Part shown: piece after piece, positions 1-10,383 of the stretch
How positions within the stretch are numbered: the first letter of the stretch is position 1
Layout of the letters: the number at the start of each line of letters is the position of its first letter
Assembly: GCA_018105865.1 (NCBI GenBank)
Contig: CM030851.1
Location: 2,748,468 to 2,812,467, forward strand
Source: Metaphire vulgaris
Lineage: Eukaryota; Annelida; Clitellata; Crassiclitellata; Megascolecidae
Length of the DNA: 64,000 nt
Direction: 5' to 3'
The notes under the pieces: generated by a model
The model's input: only the letters and a program-made list of their open reading frames with translations
Databases searched by the model: none
Told to the model about the DNA's origin: nothing
Translations under genes and position numbers: made by a program

Positions 1-561
1 TGTGACAATGGTATGCATACAAAATGCATACTAATTAGCTCCGGACACCCCACCCCCAATTTGAGGTCGACACCCCCCAAATTCACAATCCTAGAAATAT
101 CCCTGATTCAGATGGAGGTAATTATGAATAACTAATTAATCAATGAGCTTATTATATGAAAACCTTTCATCATCTTAAGAACACAGAGACTCCTTTGGAA
201 ACGCTTTCACTTGGTAATAAAAGGGTTTATAAGCATGTACATTGTAAGTAACTCGGTAATATGTATTGTTGTGGTAAATCTAAAACGCAGTACATAATGC
301 ATTGTATTGTTGCCGTTCTTTATTCTATTACTGACAAGTACTATTATACAACGCCTGACCCCTTGCATAAATTATACTTAAATTGACTCAGATATAAGAG
401 GTGCTATACAAATGCTGCATTACATTACATACGTGGAAAGTAGCTAAGTAGAAACTGGATTTCACGAGAATTATCCAATCTCTTTCAAAATATGTGGTCT
501 TTGGAAATATATGTTCTACAAAAACTTGAGGTCCAAATCAATCACGCCATTGCGAATAATA

Positions 562-636
562 CAGGGTGGCGCAAAAAACCGGCCCATATTAAATGCAAAC
601 CCAAATGTGACTATTCCGGTTTTTTGCGCCACCCTG
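562..636. repeat. 75-bp mariner-like MITE
   Basis: The two ends are perfect inverted repeats of 21 bp, starting CAGGGTGGCGCAAAAAAC, and the element is flanked by TA on both sides (560-561 and 637-638). The spacer is only about 33 bp. A TA target duplication with CAGGGTGGCGC ends fits a Tc1/mariner-type miniature element. It has no coding capacity. Confidence 0.85.
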
Positions 637-826
637 TAATCCTACTCTAAAATGAAGCGATTTCTCCAAATTTACAATGCGCAAACAATACAGAAAACAA
701 TTTCTGGATTCACGTGACTAAGACGAAGGCAGGCAGTTATAAAGCATTTCTTTTCAGTTGACAAGTTTTTTTTGCATTTGACATTTTTAATTTTGTCAAA
801 TCGAGGTTAGTTTGCACACTGTGAAA

Positions 827-1063
827 CAATGGCGTAGCTAAGGGTGCACGGGGAGCGGCCGCTCCCCTGAACACATTTTCGAAAAGTGGCGCCCTTTTTT
901 AAATTTAATAGAATAAAATTAAACAAACTTGGAGTCATAAATGAAAATCGTCACCATTGCAATGGGGGCATGGGACGCCATTTTTTCTCATCAAGACTTT
1001 TTGATATGTCTGAGAAAAATTTCGATGTCGCCCCCCTCTTCCAGAATCCTGGCTACGCCACTG
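827..1063. repeat. hAT-like MITE, CAGTGGCGTAGC family
   Basis: The left end reads CAATGGCGTAGCTAAGGG and the right end GGCTACGCCACTG, the inverted termini found on many elements in this window. I could not find a matching 8-bp target duplication, so the left boundary or the integrity of this copy is uncertain. Confidence 0.6.
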
Positions 1064-1301
1064 AATGCTGAATGTGGATTGAAAACGTGGCGCTTTTCTA
1101 ATATGCTCGCTGCTCCTCCGGGGCTAAAACCTGAATAAGCCACTGTTTGTCGACTGTGCCTCAATTATCCAATCACTATGTGTCAGTTAACACAAACACA
1201 GACATCCTGCTCTGACCCTAATCTTTTTTTAAATTGCAGTAAATTACACATTTTCTCGTATTATCTACTTTGTTACTGTACCCAAACGCAAATGAGAAAT
1301 A

Positions 1302-1353
1302 ATGTTGCTAACGAAAATCTTGGTAATATACTTAGTCAAGGCAATAGATTGTG
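1302..1353 (+). CDS. Gene D exon 1, signal peptide
   Basis: It encodes MLLTKILVIYLVKAIDC and ends in phase 1 at TGTG|GTAAGT. A short hydrophobic leader exon at this distance matches exon 1 of gene E in design. The ATG was chosen because it opens the only frame that reaches a good phase-1 donor. Confidence 0.7.
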
Positions 1354-2429
1354 GTAAGTGCAAAATTGTTGGTATTACTGGTAAAATATTGAATCTAAAA
1401 TCGCATTGAAACATTCAGCATTGTGTCGTAAATAACAAGAACAGAGGCATATAGTTGAACAAATAGGATACAATTAAATTAAACTAAATAAAACTAAATT
1501 AAATTAAATTAAATTAAATATTATATAATATAATATAGTATAATATAATATGATATAATATAATATAATATACCCTATGGCGTAAAATTGTGTTTTAACT
1601 GATCTTGTCTGTTGTCTGCAGCAACTTGGAACAATGTTCAGTTGCTCAGGGTGTGGAATATGATTTAACCCCTCTCGCGCCAGTAGGGGTAAAAGTTTTA
1701 TTATTAGCCCTTGGAGGTGAAAATTTTTGGACACAACCTCCTACCTGCTTTTAAAAATCTAGGACTGCGGAGGAGCTGCCACCATGACTTTCTAATTATA
1801 TATTGCGCCACTTAAAATCAAGATAATATATACATATACCTCATATTGCTCGTTGCTTTTGCTATTTCTGCTCAGATCTCTCGTATAAGAAATCGAGTGG
1901 AAGTCATTCGCAAAACCTAGTCGCTGCTATTGGCGCAAATGTATCTCTTCAATGCAGAGTAAATTCTACGGACTCGGTAAATTGGATGCTGACTGCAGTG
2001 AACAACGTAGACCGAACTCTCCTCTACGCAAACGGTGAAATAATTCGCTTTATCAGATCGAGGTATAGAATTAACAACAGAAGCAGCGGACAGTTTGATC
2101 TCGTCATCGAGTCTGTTGATAGAGGACATGCAGGCAAATATTCGTGCAAGGTGTTCGGTTCAACTGCTGAGTTCGTGACCTATTTGACTGTCATAGGTAG
2201 GCAATTCGCTCGTTCTCATAGAAAAAGTTTCGTGATATCGTGGTGGACTTATGCGACTGAATGAACTGACGCTCTAATCTAACCTAATTCAATCTTAAGC
2301 TTCTATAGCGCCACTTCATAATGCAATCACACAAGGTCTAGGTCAAATCCAGGATATCAGACACAGTGATGTAGCTGACATCTAATAATTATAATACATA
2401 ATAATAGTCGCCTTCCACTGAACTGTCAC

Positions 2430-2477
<48 letters not shown>

Positions 2478-2534
2478 GTGTTTTTAGAGTGATTCATCAA
2501 GTGGATCTGTCCTGTGTGAGAACCAAATTCTTCC

Positions 2535-2597
<63 letters not shown>

Positions 2598-2652
2598 GTG
2601 TTTAGAGTGATTCATCAAGTGGGATCTGTCCTGTGAGAACCAAATTCTTCCA

Positions 2653-2686
<34 letters not shown>

Positions 2687-2736
2687 GCTACTACTACTAC
2701 TACTACTACTGCTGCTGCTGCTACTGCTACTGCTAC

Positions 2737-2791
<55 letters not shown>

Positions 2792-2843
2792 GCTACTGCT
2801 GCTGCTGCTACTGCTACTACTACTGCTACTACTGCTACTACTG

Positions 2844-2882
<39 letters not shown>

Positions 2883-4880
2883 ATAATAATAATAATAATG
2901 TAATAATAGTAATAATACAGTAATAATAGTAATAATAATTAATATTATAATAATAATGTGATTTTAAGTGATTCAGGAGGCTAAGTAAGCCTACGTGAAA
3001 CCATTAAAGAGTTCATAGACATTTTTTAGCTTTAGACTGTATGTAGCTATTTGATTGGACTAAATGTTAATGCGTAGCTCCTTATTTGTTAAACTGCAGT
3101 CATTTTGTAAAACGCATGAACGAAATAAAAAATAATTATGAAATTGATGTTAAATGTAGATTAAGACTGTTTGCCTTTATCTGCTCTAAGCAAGCCGCAC
3201 GTATGGCTGTTTCAATTCAAAACTTGCAGAAATCATAATATTCATTGCTTTCTAATCCAGATAAAGATCCAATCTGCGAAAGAAACACAACTGAGAAAGA
3301 CCAGGTCTTGATTTGGTGCGAAATAAATTCGACCGGATACCTGATCCCTGTAATGAAATGGACAAAAGACAACGACGACATTACTGGAAATATTACAAGG
3401 AACGAAATCGACGGATCAATGGTTACGATGTCAATCGTTAATTTACAGTTACAGCCTCAAGACAACAACGCGATTATTCAGTGCACGACTTCATTTCAAT
3501 GGCGAAACGGCTCCCAGGAGAACCTTCCAGAATATAGACACGTGTGGCAACATATGACATCAGTACCATGTGAGTTAAGGGTGTTATGACTATCGTATAT
3601 ATGACATATGACATCATATACGACATATGACATCAGTACCATGTGAGTTAAGGGTGTTATGACTATCGTATATATGACATATGACATCATATACGACACA
3701 TGACATCAGTACTATGTGAGTTAAGGGTGTTATGACTATCGTATATATGACATATGACATCATATACGACATATGACATCAGTACCATGTGAGTTAAGGG
3801 TGTTATGACTATCGTATATATGACATATGACATCGTATACGACACATGACATCAGTACTATGTGAGTTAAGGGTGTTATGACTATCGTATCTAACAATAC
3901 TAGCATATTAAAATGAATTATACTGAACCGATACTCTGGAGACAATGTGATTGTGTGGTAGGAATGACCGTTATGTTTCAGAATGTGAGTTAAATCTTTT
4001 TATATAACAGTCCATCCTGTTTCTGTAGATGGAGTAAGAAACATTACCATAGAACCGAATGGCAGCAGCTTTAAATACGGGGATCAACTTGTATGTCTTG
4101 CTGATGGAAATCCAAGCCCAACCTATACTTGGACTCATAATTATAATGACACCAACTGCACTCAGCATAATGGATCCGTTCTGATAATAGCGCATTCGCT
4201 ATCAGCTGGGGCAATGCATGTGTTTGTGTGTACGGCGCAGAATACAGTGGAAGGGAAAGTCAAAACCATCTCTAAATCAGTTTCATTTTACATCAACGTT
4301 TACATCCCCACTTTAGGTTAGACTATTGCATACGTATTAGCAAAGCTACCTACAGCTGTACATAGGATTTAATGGCACGAAGCTAAATATGCGTGCATGG
4401 TTTCTGCATGATGCATTAAGCACGTTCGTTTGAGAGCAATTCTACGTTCTTGGTCAATGCAACATTTGTTATACTCTTATGATTTTAATACTGTGATTTT
4501 AAAAATAAGCTTCTGGAGAAACTTGATGTCTTAATTCAACTTTCTTGGATATGGGGCATAGAGAGGCTACATTTATTTGCTAAATTGTAACATTTTTTCA
4601 TAGATGAAAATCGGAATTTCATTTCACTGATCGCAGCTGGAGTTGCATCAGTTGTCATTTTGCTTCTCGTAATTCTATGTGTTTTCATTCGACGCATAAC
4701 TAAAAGTAAGTAATTTTTATCACGATTAAACCCATTGCTTTTACTGCTAGATAAACCTGTGCAGAGTCTAACGGAATGGCTTCAAACAGTGACCTAAGAA
4801 ATCCAATGCGTACGAAGACCTTTTACGTTGAAGTCTATCTTGTAATGAAAGCTTTAAATATAAGCAGTCACTTTCAATAG
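1302..4880 (+). CDS. Gene D: V-set/Ig/Ig transmembrane receptor
   Basis: Six exons are inferred: 1302-1353, 1876-2196, 3261-3569, 4029-4316, 4604-4705 and 4765-4880. They join in frame to 395 residues, and every junction is phase 1 with GT-AG borders. The order is signal peptide (1-17), V-set Ig with Cys, Trp and a DRGHAGKYSC F-strand (about 18-124), a second Ig (125-227), a third Ig with YGDQLVC and FVCTAQN (228-323), one membrane helix (about 329-352) and a short tail containing FYVEV and YLVM. It is the paralogue of gene E, which runs towards it on the other strand. The last exon does not resemble E's tail exon and is the least certain. The product is probably a cell-surface recognition receptor; ligand and orthologue are unknown. 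Confidence 0.8.
1470..1572. repeat. AT-rich simple repeat, gene D intron 1
   Basis: Runs of TAAAT followed by TATAA units lie in the first intron of gene D. The sequence is low complexity and explains a spurious tyrosine/isoleucine-rich reading frame on the minus strand. Confidence 0.8.
1876..2196 (+). CDS. Gene D exon 2, V-set Ig domain
   Basis: The exon has 321 nt, phase 1 to 1, between ctgctcag and gtaggc. It encodes ANVSLQC, then a Trp, then FDLVIESVDRGHAGKYSCKV, the canonical B-strand Cys, C-strand Trp and D-x-G-x-Y-x-C of a V-set fold. NVS, NST and NRS glycosylation sequons are visible. It aligns closely to 11387-11695 (gene E). Confidence 0.88.
2430..3005. repeat. Stacked LINE 3' tails with (AAT)n and (ACT/GCT)n
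   Basis: Three tails lie head to tail in gene D intron 2. Two copies of a unit of about 60 bp (AGAGTGATTCATCAAGTGG, then CTGTGTGAGAACCA) are separated by (AAT)n. A long ACT/GCT tract follows, then (AAT)n with GTGATTTTAAGTGATTCAGG and AGGCTAAGTAAGCCT. These sequences match the 3' ends of the LINEs at 34583 and 47963, so the microsatellites are LINE tails rather than independent arrays. Confidence 0.75.
3261..3569 (+). CDS. Gene D exon 3, second Ig domain
   Basis: The exon has 309 nt, phase 1 to 1, with acceptor tctaatccag and donor CCAT|GTGAGT. It encodes DQVLIWCEINSTGY, MKWTKDN and NAIIQCTTSFQW, giving a Cys-Trp-Cys Ig core. The homologue in gene E is 10582-10908. Its 3' border lies inside a 73-bp tandem repeat that copies the donor site. 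Confidence 0.87.
3552..3893. repeat. 73-bp minisatellite covering the exon 3 donor
   Basis: The words GTACCATGTGAG or GTACTATGTGAG recur at 3563, 3636, 3709, 3782 and 3855, exactly 73 bp apart. The units are nearly identical. The first unit overlaps the last coding bases and splice donor of gene D exon 3, so four extra copies of the donor lie downstream in the intron. Confidence 0.93.
4029..4316 (+). CDS. Gene D exon 4, third Ig domain
   Basis: The exon has 288 nt, phase 1 to 1, between ttctgtag and TTAG|gttaga. It encodes VRNITIEPNGSSFKYGD, LVCLADGNPSPTYTWTH and VFVCTAQNTVEG, a C2-like Ig. It aligns with 10039-10311 in gene E, including the unusual but shared GTTAG donor. Confidence 0.86.
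4604..4705 (+). CDS. Gene D exon 5, transmembrane helix
   Basis: The exon has 102 nt, phase 1 to 1, after ttttttcatag. It encodes DENRNF, then a hydrophobic helix from ISLIAAG to ILCVF, then IRRITK as a stop-transfer sequence. No charged residue lies inside the helix. Confidence 0.83.
4765..4880 (+). CDS. Gene D exon 6, candidate cytoplasmic tail
   Basis: The exon follows cctgtgcag, starts in the right phase and reads 38 codons to TAG. The tail contains TFYVEVYLVMKAL, with two tyrosines. It does not resemble the tail exon of gene E, so another downstream exon could be the true one. Confidence 0.5.
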
Positions 4881-4982
4881 ACAAATGGTTATGCGTTTTA
4901 TATTGACACAAAACAATTGAAATCAGGAAGTAACTAGAGATAACTTAGACACCAAGGGAAGTTAGAACAGTGCACATGTGGC

Positions 4983-5036
4983 AGAGAGAGAGAAAGAGAG
5001 AGAGAATGAGAGAAAGAGAAAGAGAAAGAGAGAGAG
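4983..5036. repeat. (GA)n microsatellite
   Basis: An imperfect GAGA/AAAG purine tract just downstream of gene D. Confidence 0.9.
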
Positions 5037-5078
5037 ACTCATGTAATGACAAGCTGATAAAAATTGCAGCTTGGCTCA

Positions 5079-5533
5079 TCTATAATATTAAGATCCTTAT
5101 TCTGTATGTCTGTTACCTTCAAGCGTTCTGATTGGTTGACTATTGGTAGACGGTTTAGTCCTTACGTCGCGATGCGTTGGTGGGCGATGTTCGAAGACGA
5201 CGTTGCTATTGGTAACCAAACGGGTTAGTGGAAGAAGCATTTGACGAAGCGTACGTTCAATTGTTCATTGCAGAGTGATAATGTGTACAACGTCGCGATG
5301 CGTTGGTGGGCGTAGCTTGAGGAAGTTGCGCAATTTTAAAGTACACAAAAATACGTGTACAGCGTCACAAATGGTCACAGTTGCGTGATTTTAACGTACA
5401 TAGGCCTAATTATTACGTGGCGCAGAGCTTGGCTAGGTGGCGTATGTACATCATTGAAACGTTGTTCAGCATGAATTCAATGATTGGGTTTTAGTATTAT
5501 CCTGCACCGCGAGCGAAGCGAGCATTTTTCTAG
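5079..5533 (+). mobile_element. Non-autonomous Helitron, copy 1
   Basis: It begins TCTATAATATTAAGATCC and ends with the palindromic GCGAGCGAAGCGAGC followed by ATTTTTCTAG. A 5' TC, a 3' hairpin and a CTAG (CTRR) end are the diagnostic Helitron termini. The base before it is A and the base after it T, the expected AT target. It has no Rep/helicase reading frame. It is joined directly to copy 2. Confidence 0.85.
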
Positions 5534-6029
5534 TCTATAATATTAAAATCCTTATTCTGTATTTCTGTTACCTTCAAGCGTTCTCATTGGTTGACTATTG
5601 GTAGACGGTTTAGTCCTTACGTCGCGATGGTGGGCGATGTTCGAAGACGACGTTGCTATTGGTAACAATTGTTCGTAGTTTAGCACGGTTTAGTCGAGTC
5701 ATTGCAGCGTCAGAGGGCTGGGCGTGCGACGACGTTGCTATTGGTAACAATTGTTCGTAGCTTGAGGAAGTTGCGCAATTTTAACGTAAATTTTAACGTA
5801 CACAAAAAATACGTGTACAGCGTCACAAATGGTCTCAGTTGCGTGATTTCAACGTACATAGGCCTAATTATTACGTGGCGCAGAGCTTGGCTAGGTGGCG
5901 TATGTACAGTACATCATTGAAATGTTGTTCAGCATGAATTCAATGATTGGGTATTAGGTATAGGTATTGGATTAGTATTATCCTGCACTGCGAGCGAAGC
6001 GAGCGCGAGCGAAGCGAGCATCTTTCTAG
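5534..6029 (+). mobile_element. Non-autonomous Helitron, copy 2
   Basis: It starts TCTATAATATTAAAATCC immediately after the CTAG of copy 1 and ends CTTTCTAG before T. The terminal palindrome GCGAGCGAAGCGAGC is duplicated in this copy. The interior is about as long as copy 1 and highly similar, with small insertions and duplications around 5640-5770. Confidence 0.85.
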
Positions 6030-6640
6030 TATAATTATAATGCGCTTATCTTCTGTACATCGAAAATTCTGTCGAGATCCGGCTGTTCTCCCTTAATCGC
6101 GAGTCTTCATCTCGTAACGACGACAATAATTATAAACACGTCGCCATTTGAGTCATTGCAACATTGTCAAGTGACGGAGTGGGTTTGCCGAATCAATACT
6201 GAAAGTCGCAAACTACCACAAATCCCTTCTAAATTCTAATGGCCTCTGATGGCCTCTCGTTACGTGTTCCAGTGTATCATCTGCTTTGTTCTTTATCAAC
6301 TAAAATTCCGACGTTTATTATTCAATTATTTATTTATTATAAATAATGATTTAATTACTATTTAATTGACTTAGATGAAAACCGTGCAACTGAAGCCACC
6401 GAAGCCTACGACACGTTTACAGTTCGACCACCCGATGCAGTGCTACAGTCGGATATAGGCCTATATACCGATCTATGTTTGGAGGATCGAGAAAGTAATG
6501 GGACGGACAAAAGCGCGGACTGACCAGAATAGTAATTTTGAATACGAACACTTGTACAGTCAAAGATGCTGACTTCGGTTTTGATCTGTTAGGTTCATAT
6601 TTTAGAAAGGAGAATTGATGACGATTTTTACGCAGTAGAG

Positions 6641-7001
6641 CAGAGGTGTCAGACATACGGCCCGCGGGCCGGATACAGCCCGCAAACGCTTTTCATCCGG
6701 CCCGCGTGTAAGCCATGCTATATGGCTGAACATAAGAAAAAAACTTTATGTTTAAGCAAAGTTACTTTATTTAAGGCGCGTTCAGAAAGTACATGTATGA
6801 AAATCGGAAATTACATATGAAAAATTGACAAATTTTTTGCATATGATAGAAATACAAAAAATTTGAAACTATTTTTTATAATGTAATATTTTGTGTGATA
6901 GGTCTACCGTAGTTCGTGTTAATGTTATGTACAAATCCGACCCGCGACAACCACAAAGACTTTTATGTGGCTCGCTATATGAAATGAACTTGGCACCTCT
7001 G
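6641..7001. repeat. hAT MITE, CAGAGGTGTC family
   Basis: The left end is CAGAGGTGTCAGACATACGG followed by CCCGCGGGCCGG; the right end is TTGGCACCTCTG. The flanks are cagtagag and caatagag, an 8-bp duplication with one mismatch. The GGCCCGCGGGCC subterminal palindrome is typical of widespread animal hAT elements. It is non-coding. Confidence 0.85.
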
Positions 7002-7253
7002 CAATAGAGGGATCATTATAGGTACTCAGAATTTGACCATGTATTCACGGATTTATAAATACAGAGCTTGATATATTTTAGCTGGTACCGGATTTTAGTG
7101 TATTGGAAATTGATCAATGTCTTCAAAATACAGTAGAACTTCGTTGTAGCGTACTAAGCGGGTCTGTAAAATTTAGCGCGTTGTATCCGAGGCACGTTAT
7201 ATCCAATAACATCCAATACTGTAGCCCATCACACGGAACCGTACATGGCGGCA

Positions 7254-7434
7254 CAGTGGCGTGGCCAGGAATTCCACAAGGGTGGTTTGGTTCTGGGAAT
7301 GACCAACTTTGAAAAAATCTAGACAAGCAAAAAAGGTCATCGTTATTTCTTCTACACTAAATATACTGACAAGCAAAAAAGGTCTTCAGCGTACCAGACA
7401 AGAGGAGTTTTAACCCCCCTTGGCTACGCCACTG
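7254..7434. repeat. hAT MITE, CAGTGGCGTGGC
   Basis: The termini are CAGTGGCGTGGCCAGG and GGCTACGCCACTG, flanked by a perfect 8-bp duplication, tggcggca. Inside are two copies of the GACAAGCAAAAAAGGTC motif (7321 and 7368). Confidence 0.9.
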
Positions 7435-8006
7435 TGGCGGCACATGCATACCGAGTTAACGCTATAGCCGATCCGTTACAACGAAGTACAGTAGGTCTAT
7501 TTTCGCATTTGCATGGTGACGGGATTTTATCGAAAATATAGTTATGGTCTATTTGTTTATTACTGAAGTTTGAAGCCCTGTGTCTAAATTGATGCCCGTC
7601 GGTATTTGTCAATTCAATGTGCATTTTCAAGTAAACGTTTCAAAATTTCTTATGAACTTTACTTTTAGAAACTATCTCAAAACACTCATGTATATGATGG
7701 CATTTATTTAATTGACTGCAGATATTACTGTATGTGCACGCATCGCCAATATTCGTTGCGTGACACTGAAAATGTCCAAACGTTCTAGTACTATCAATAA
7801 AAGTTACGCAGTTTAATAAATTCTAAACAGAATCCAGCCAAACTGTTTTGTCCATGCGTTCAAAGACGCTATAATAGTCTTCAAAACAAAATATCGCAGA
7901 GGAGTTACTGATATAATCGACTTCTGCTATTTCTTATTTCTTTCTGTGACCCTGGAATAATGACCCTGGAATATTAGATAAAATCTTCACTTCCAATTTT
8001 TGCACT

Positions 8007-8191
8007 CTAGTTGGCGTAGACATGTTGCTGCAAGTGTACCATCTGCTGCTCATGTTTCCTTAGTTCTTTTGACTTCATCGTAGCTTGATTAATCGCAGAT
8101 GACGGTCGACTGGTGACTTCACCTGAAGGGCTAACCTCTTTATCATCAATATCAACGGGGCAGGAAAGTTGTTGACCCACTTCCAGGCATT
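8007..8191 (-). CDS. Gene E exon 6, cytoplasmic tail
   Basis: The exon starts after a strong pyrimidine tract ending cttatcag in the right phase and ends at TAG. It encodes ECLEVGQQLSCPVDIDD near its start, a polar middle and a C-terminal HLQQHVYAN. The Lys/Glu/Gln-rich stretch before the end could form a short helix. Confidence 0.72.
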
Positions 8192-10334
8192 CTGATAAGA
8201 CAAACACAGGCAATGCATTTATGCACGCAGGGATTATTGCACACTCACACAGGGCAGACCCTACTGAACCACATTAAACCTTGTCATTATTATTATTAAA
8301 AAAAGATTTTTGTGGTCTGATAATGACATACATATGGACTTGAAATACTTGTGTTCGAAGCGCATGAAAGAAGTCTACTGAACAATTTAAACCTGTAATT
8401 CTTATTGGATTGCGTGAGATATCGGCTGTTGCTACAGATATTACTATAGTGTGCCCCTCCTTCACATAAATTTATTGATAAGCAGGAAGGACATGCAGTT
8501 ACGCAATGTTTGCTTTGAGTGGAGACTTTGTTTGCTATTACTTCAAATTTTCGATGTCGGAGAGTAGATTTCTGGAAGAATTTATAGTCTCGTATAAAAT
8601 GGCGAAGTGTTCCGTTTCGAACGCTTTTTTGAGCAAACTTTAGACGGGCTGTATTGACTATTATAGCAGGCTTTCAAGCAATGAAGATGAATACACACGA
8701 AAAATAGGGTTTCTTGCGAGAATTTTATCAATGACTTTTTTTGATAGGCCTACACCGACTGTTCAAAAGTCATTCCATTGGTTTTTGTCACACAGCGAAT
8801 TAAATTATAAATTGTTTTCAACAAAACCTGTTTTGCAACGAGGCAGTTATTTGAAGATGAATCTATTGCAACCAGGCCCTGGGGTGTCGGTCGCACCGGG
8901 TGAAAGCAATTGCGTCACAGCGCTGGAACCAACACGTTTGTTGTTTGTAAATTAAATAGGCTAAGCGATTCCATATGTACGTCGTATGAGCTGGTGCAGA
9001 GGAACTTAAGGAGGTCCATGGCGGTTTTTTTTTTGGGGGGGGGGGGATGTTACACCGTGGCTTTATCGCTCCAGGTGATGCCAAGTCTAGTGGCGCCTTT
9101 GTCCAGAATATCTAGTTTACTTGGCAATCGTTACACGTTTTTCACCTTCTAGCTTCTGTTCTGACTGATCTTCCGGATTGACCTGGCTCTAATTCTATTT
9201 GGATTTGGTGCGCCATCGGCTGATGCCCTGGGCATTATGATAGTGGCGCCATAGAAGTTTATTGATTGATTGATAGCTTCTCGCTGTATTTCGTTTTCGT
9301 TACCTGCATTTTTCCTTTGACGCAGAAACAAGTAAACCGATAGAAAAATGGCCAGAACACAGGCGAATAGGCTTAGGCCGATGATAACGACTGCGTCTGA
9401 GCCGAGAGTCGAAATCTTGTTCTTATTTTCGGCACTTGAAAAAAAGAGATGGTTTACCGATAATTTAAAATTTATTTTGAAACGATGGTCTGCCGACTGT
9501 TTTGCTACTTTCGGTTTTAGAAAGTGCACTGTACGTCAAACGCAAATTTCAATATTATCGAATCCACTATACCTACACCAACTGAAGTTCAAGTTCGATG
9601 TCTCTAAATAAATATATAGGCCTAAATGAATTGGGACAAATTTGTTACAGTGTGATTCTCGACTGTAATCTGAATCCAGCCTAGAACAAGCTTCTGTTTT
9701 AACTACATTTTTCTTTCAAAATTTCATATTGATTTTCGAATTAGCTCTCTCAGCTACTCTTCGACACAATTTTATAGTGGCTTCATCGTTTTGAAAATAC
9801 CGTAGCTGACATCTGCGCAGCAAACAGCTTTGGGCTGCGCAGCAAACAGCAGTGGGCTTTGTGTGCCAGCCAAAATCGAAATAAAATTGGCTACACTAAT
9901 CCGATTGTCGAACAAGCTTTGAAACACTATACCTACTGCTACCTAGTACGTGTTTTAGCCAGCGTATGCACAGTTCGTATTATAATATTTAGCAGTGACT
10001 TTTTTCATAATTGCGTCCATAAAATATAATAGGCTAACCGGATTTCGTGGCGTTGACAACAAATGAAATTGATTTAGTGATGAATTTACTTTCACCATTG
10101 ACTGTATTCTGCACTGTACATTCAAACAGATTGACCTCTCCTGGAGATAGGAAATCGTTCACTTTTAGGACTGAATCATTCTGATAGTGACTTCCATTAA
10201 CATGGGTCCAAGTGTATTTTGGTTCTGGATTTCCATCAGCGGCACATATCAACTCATCACCATACTGAAAACTTGTGTTGTTTGGCCATATCGTAAGGTT
10301 TCTCACTCCGTCTACAAATACAACAACAACAACA

Positions 10335-10383
<49 letters not shown>

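Noticed and set aside
2633..2923. Thr/Ala-rich frame resembling a mucin-like protein
   Set aside because: It is the ACT/GCT tract beside LINE tails, inside a gene D intron.
9434..9529. Alternative longer gene E membrane exon with acceptor at 9435
   Set aside because: It has a better pyrimidine tract, but its phase does not fit the phase-1 donor of exon 4; the acceptor at 9397 does.
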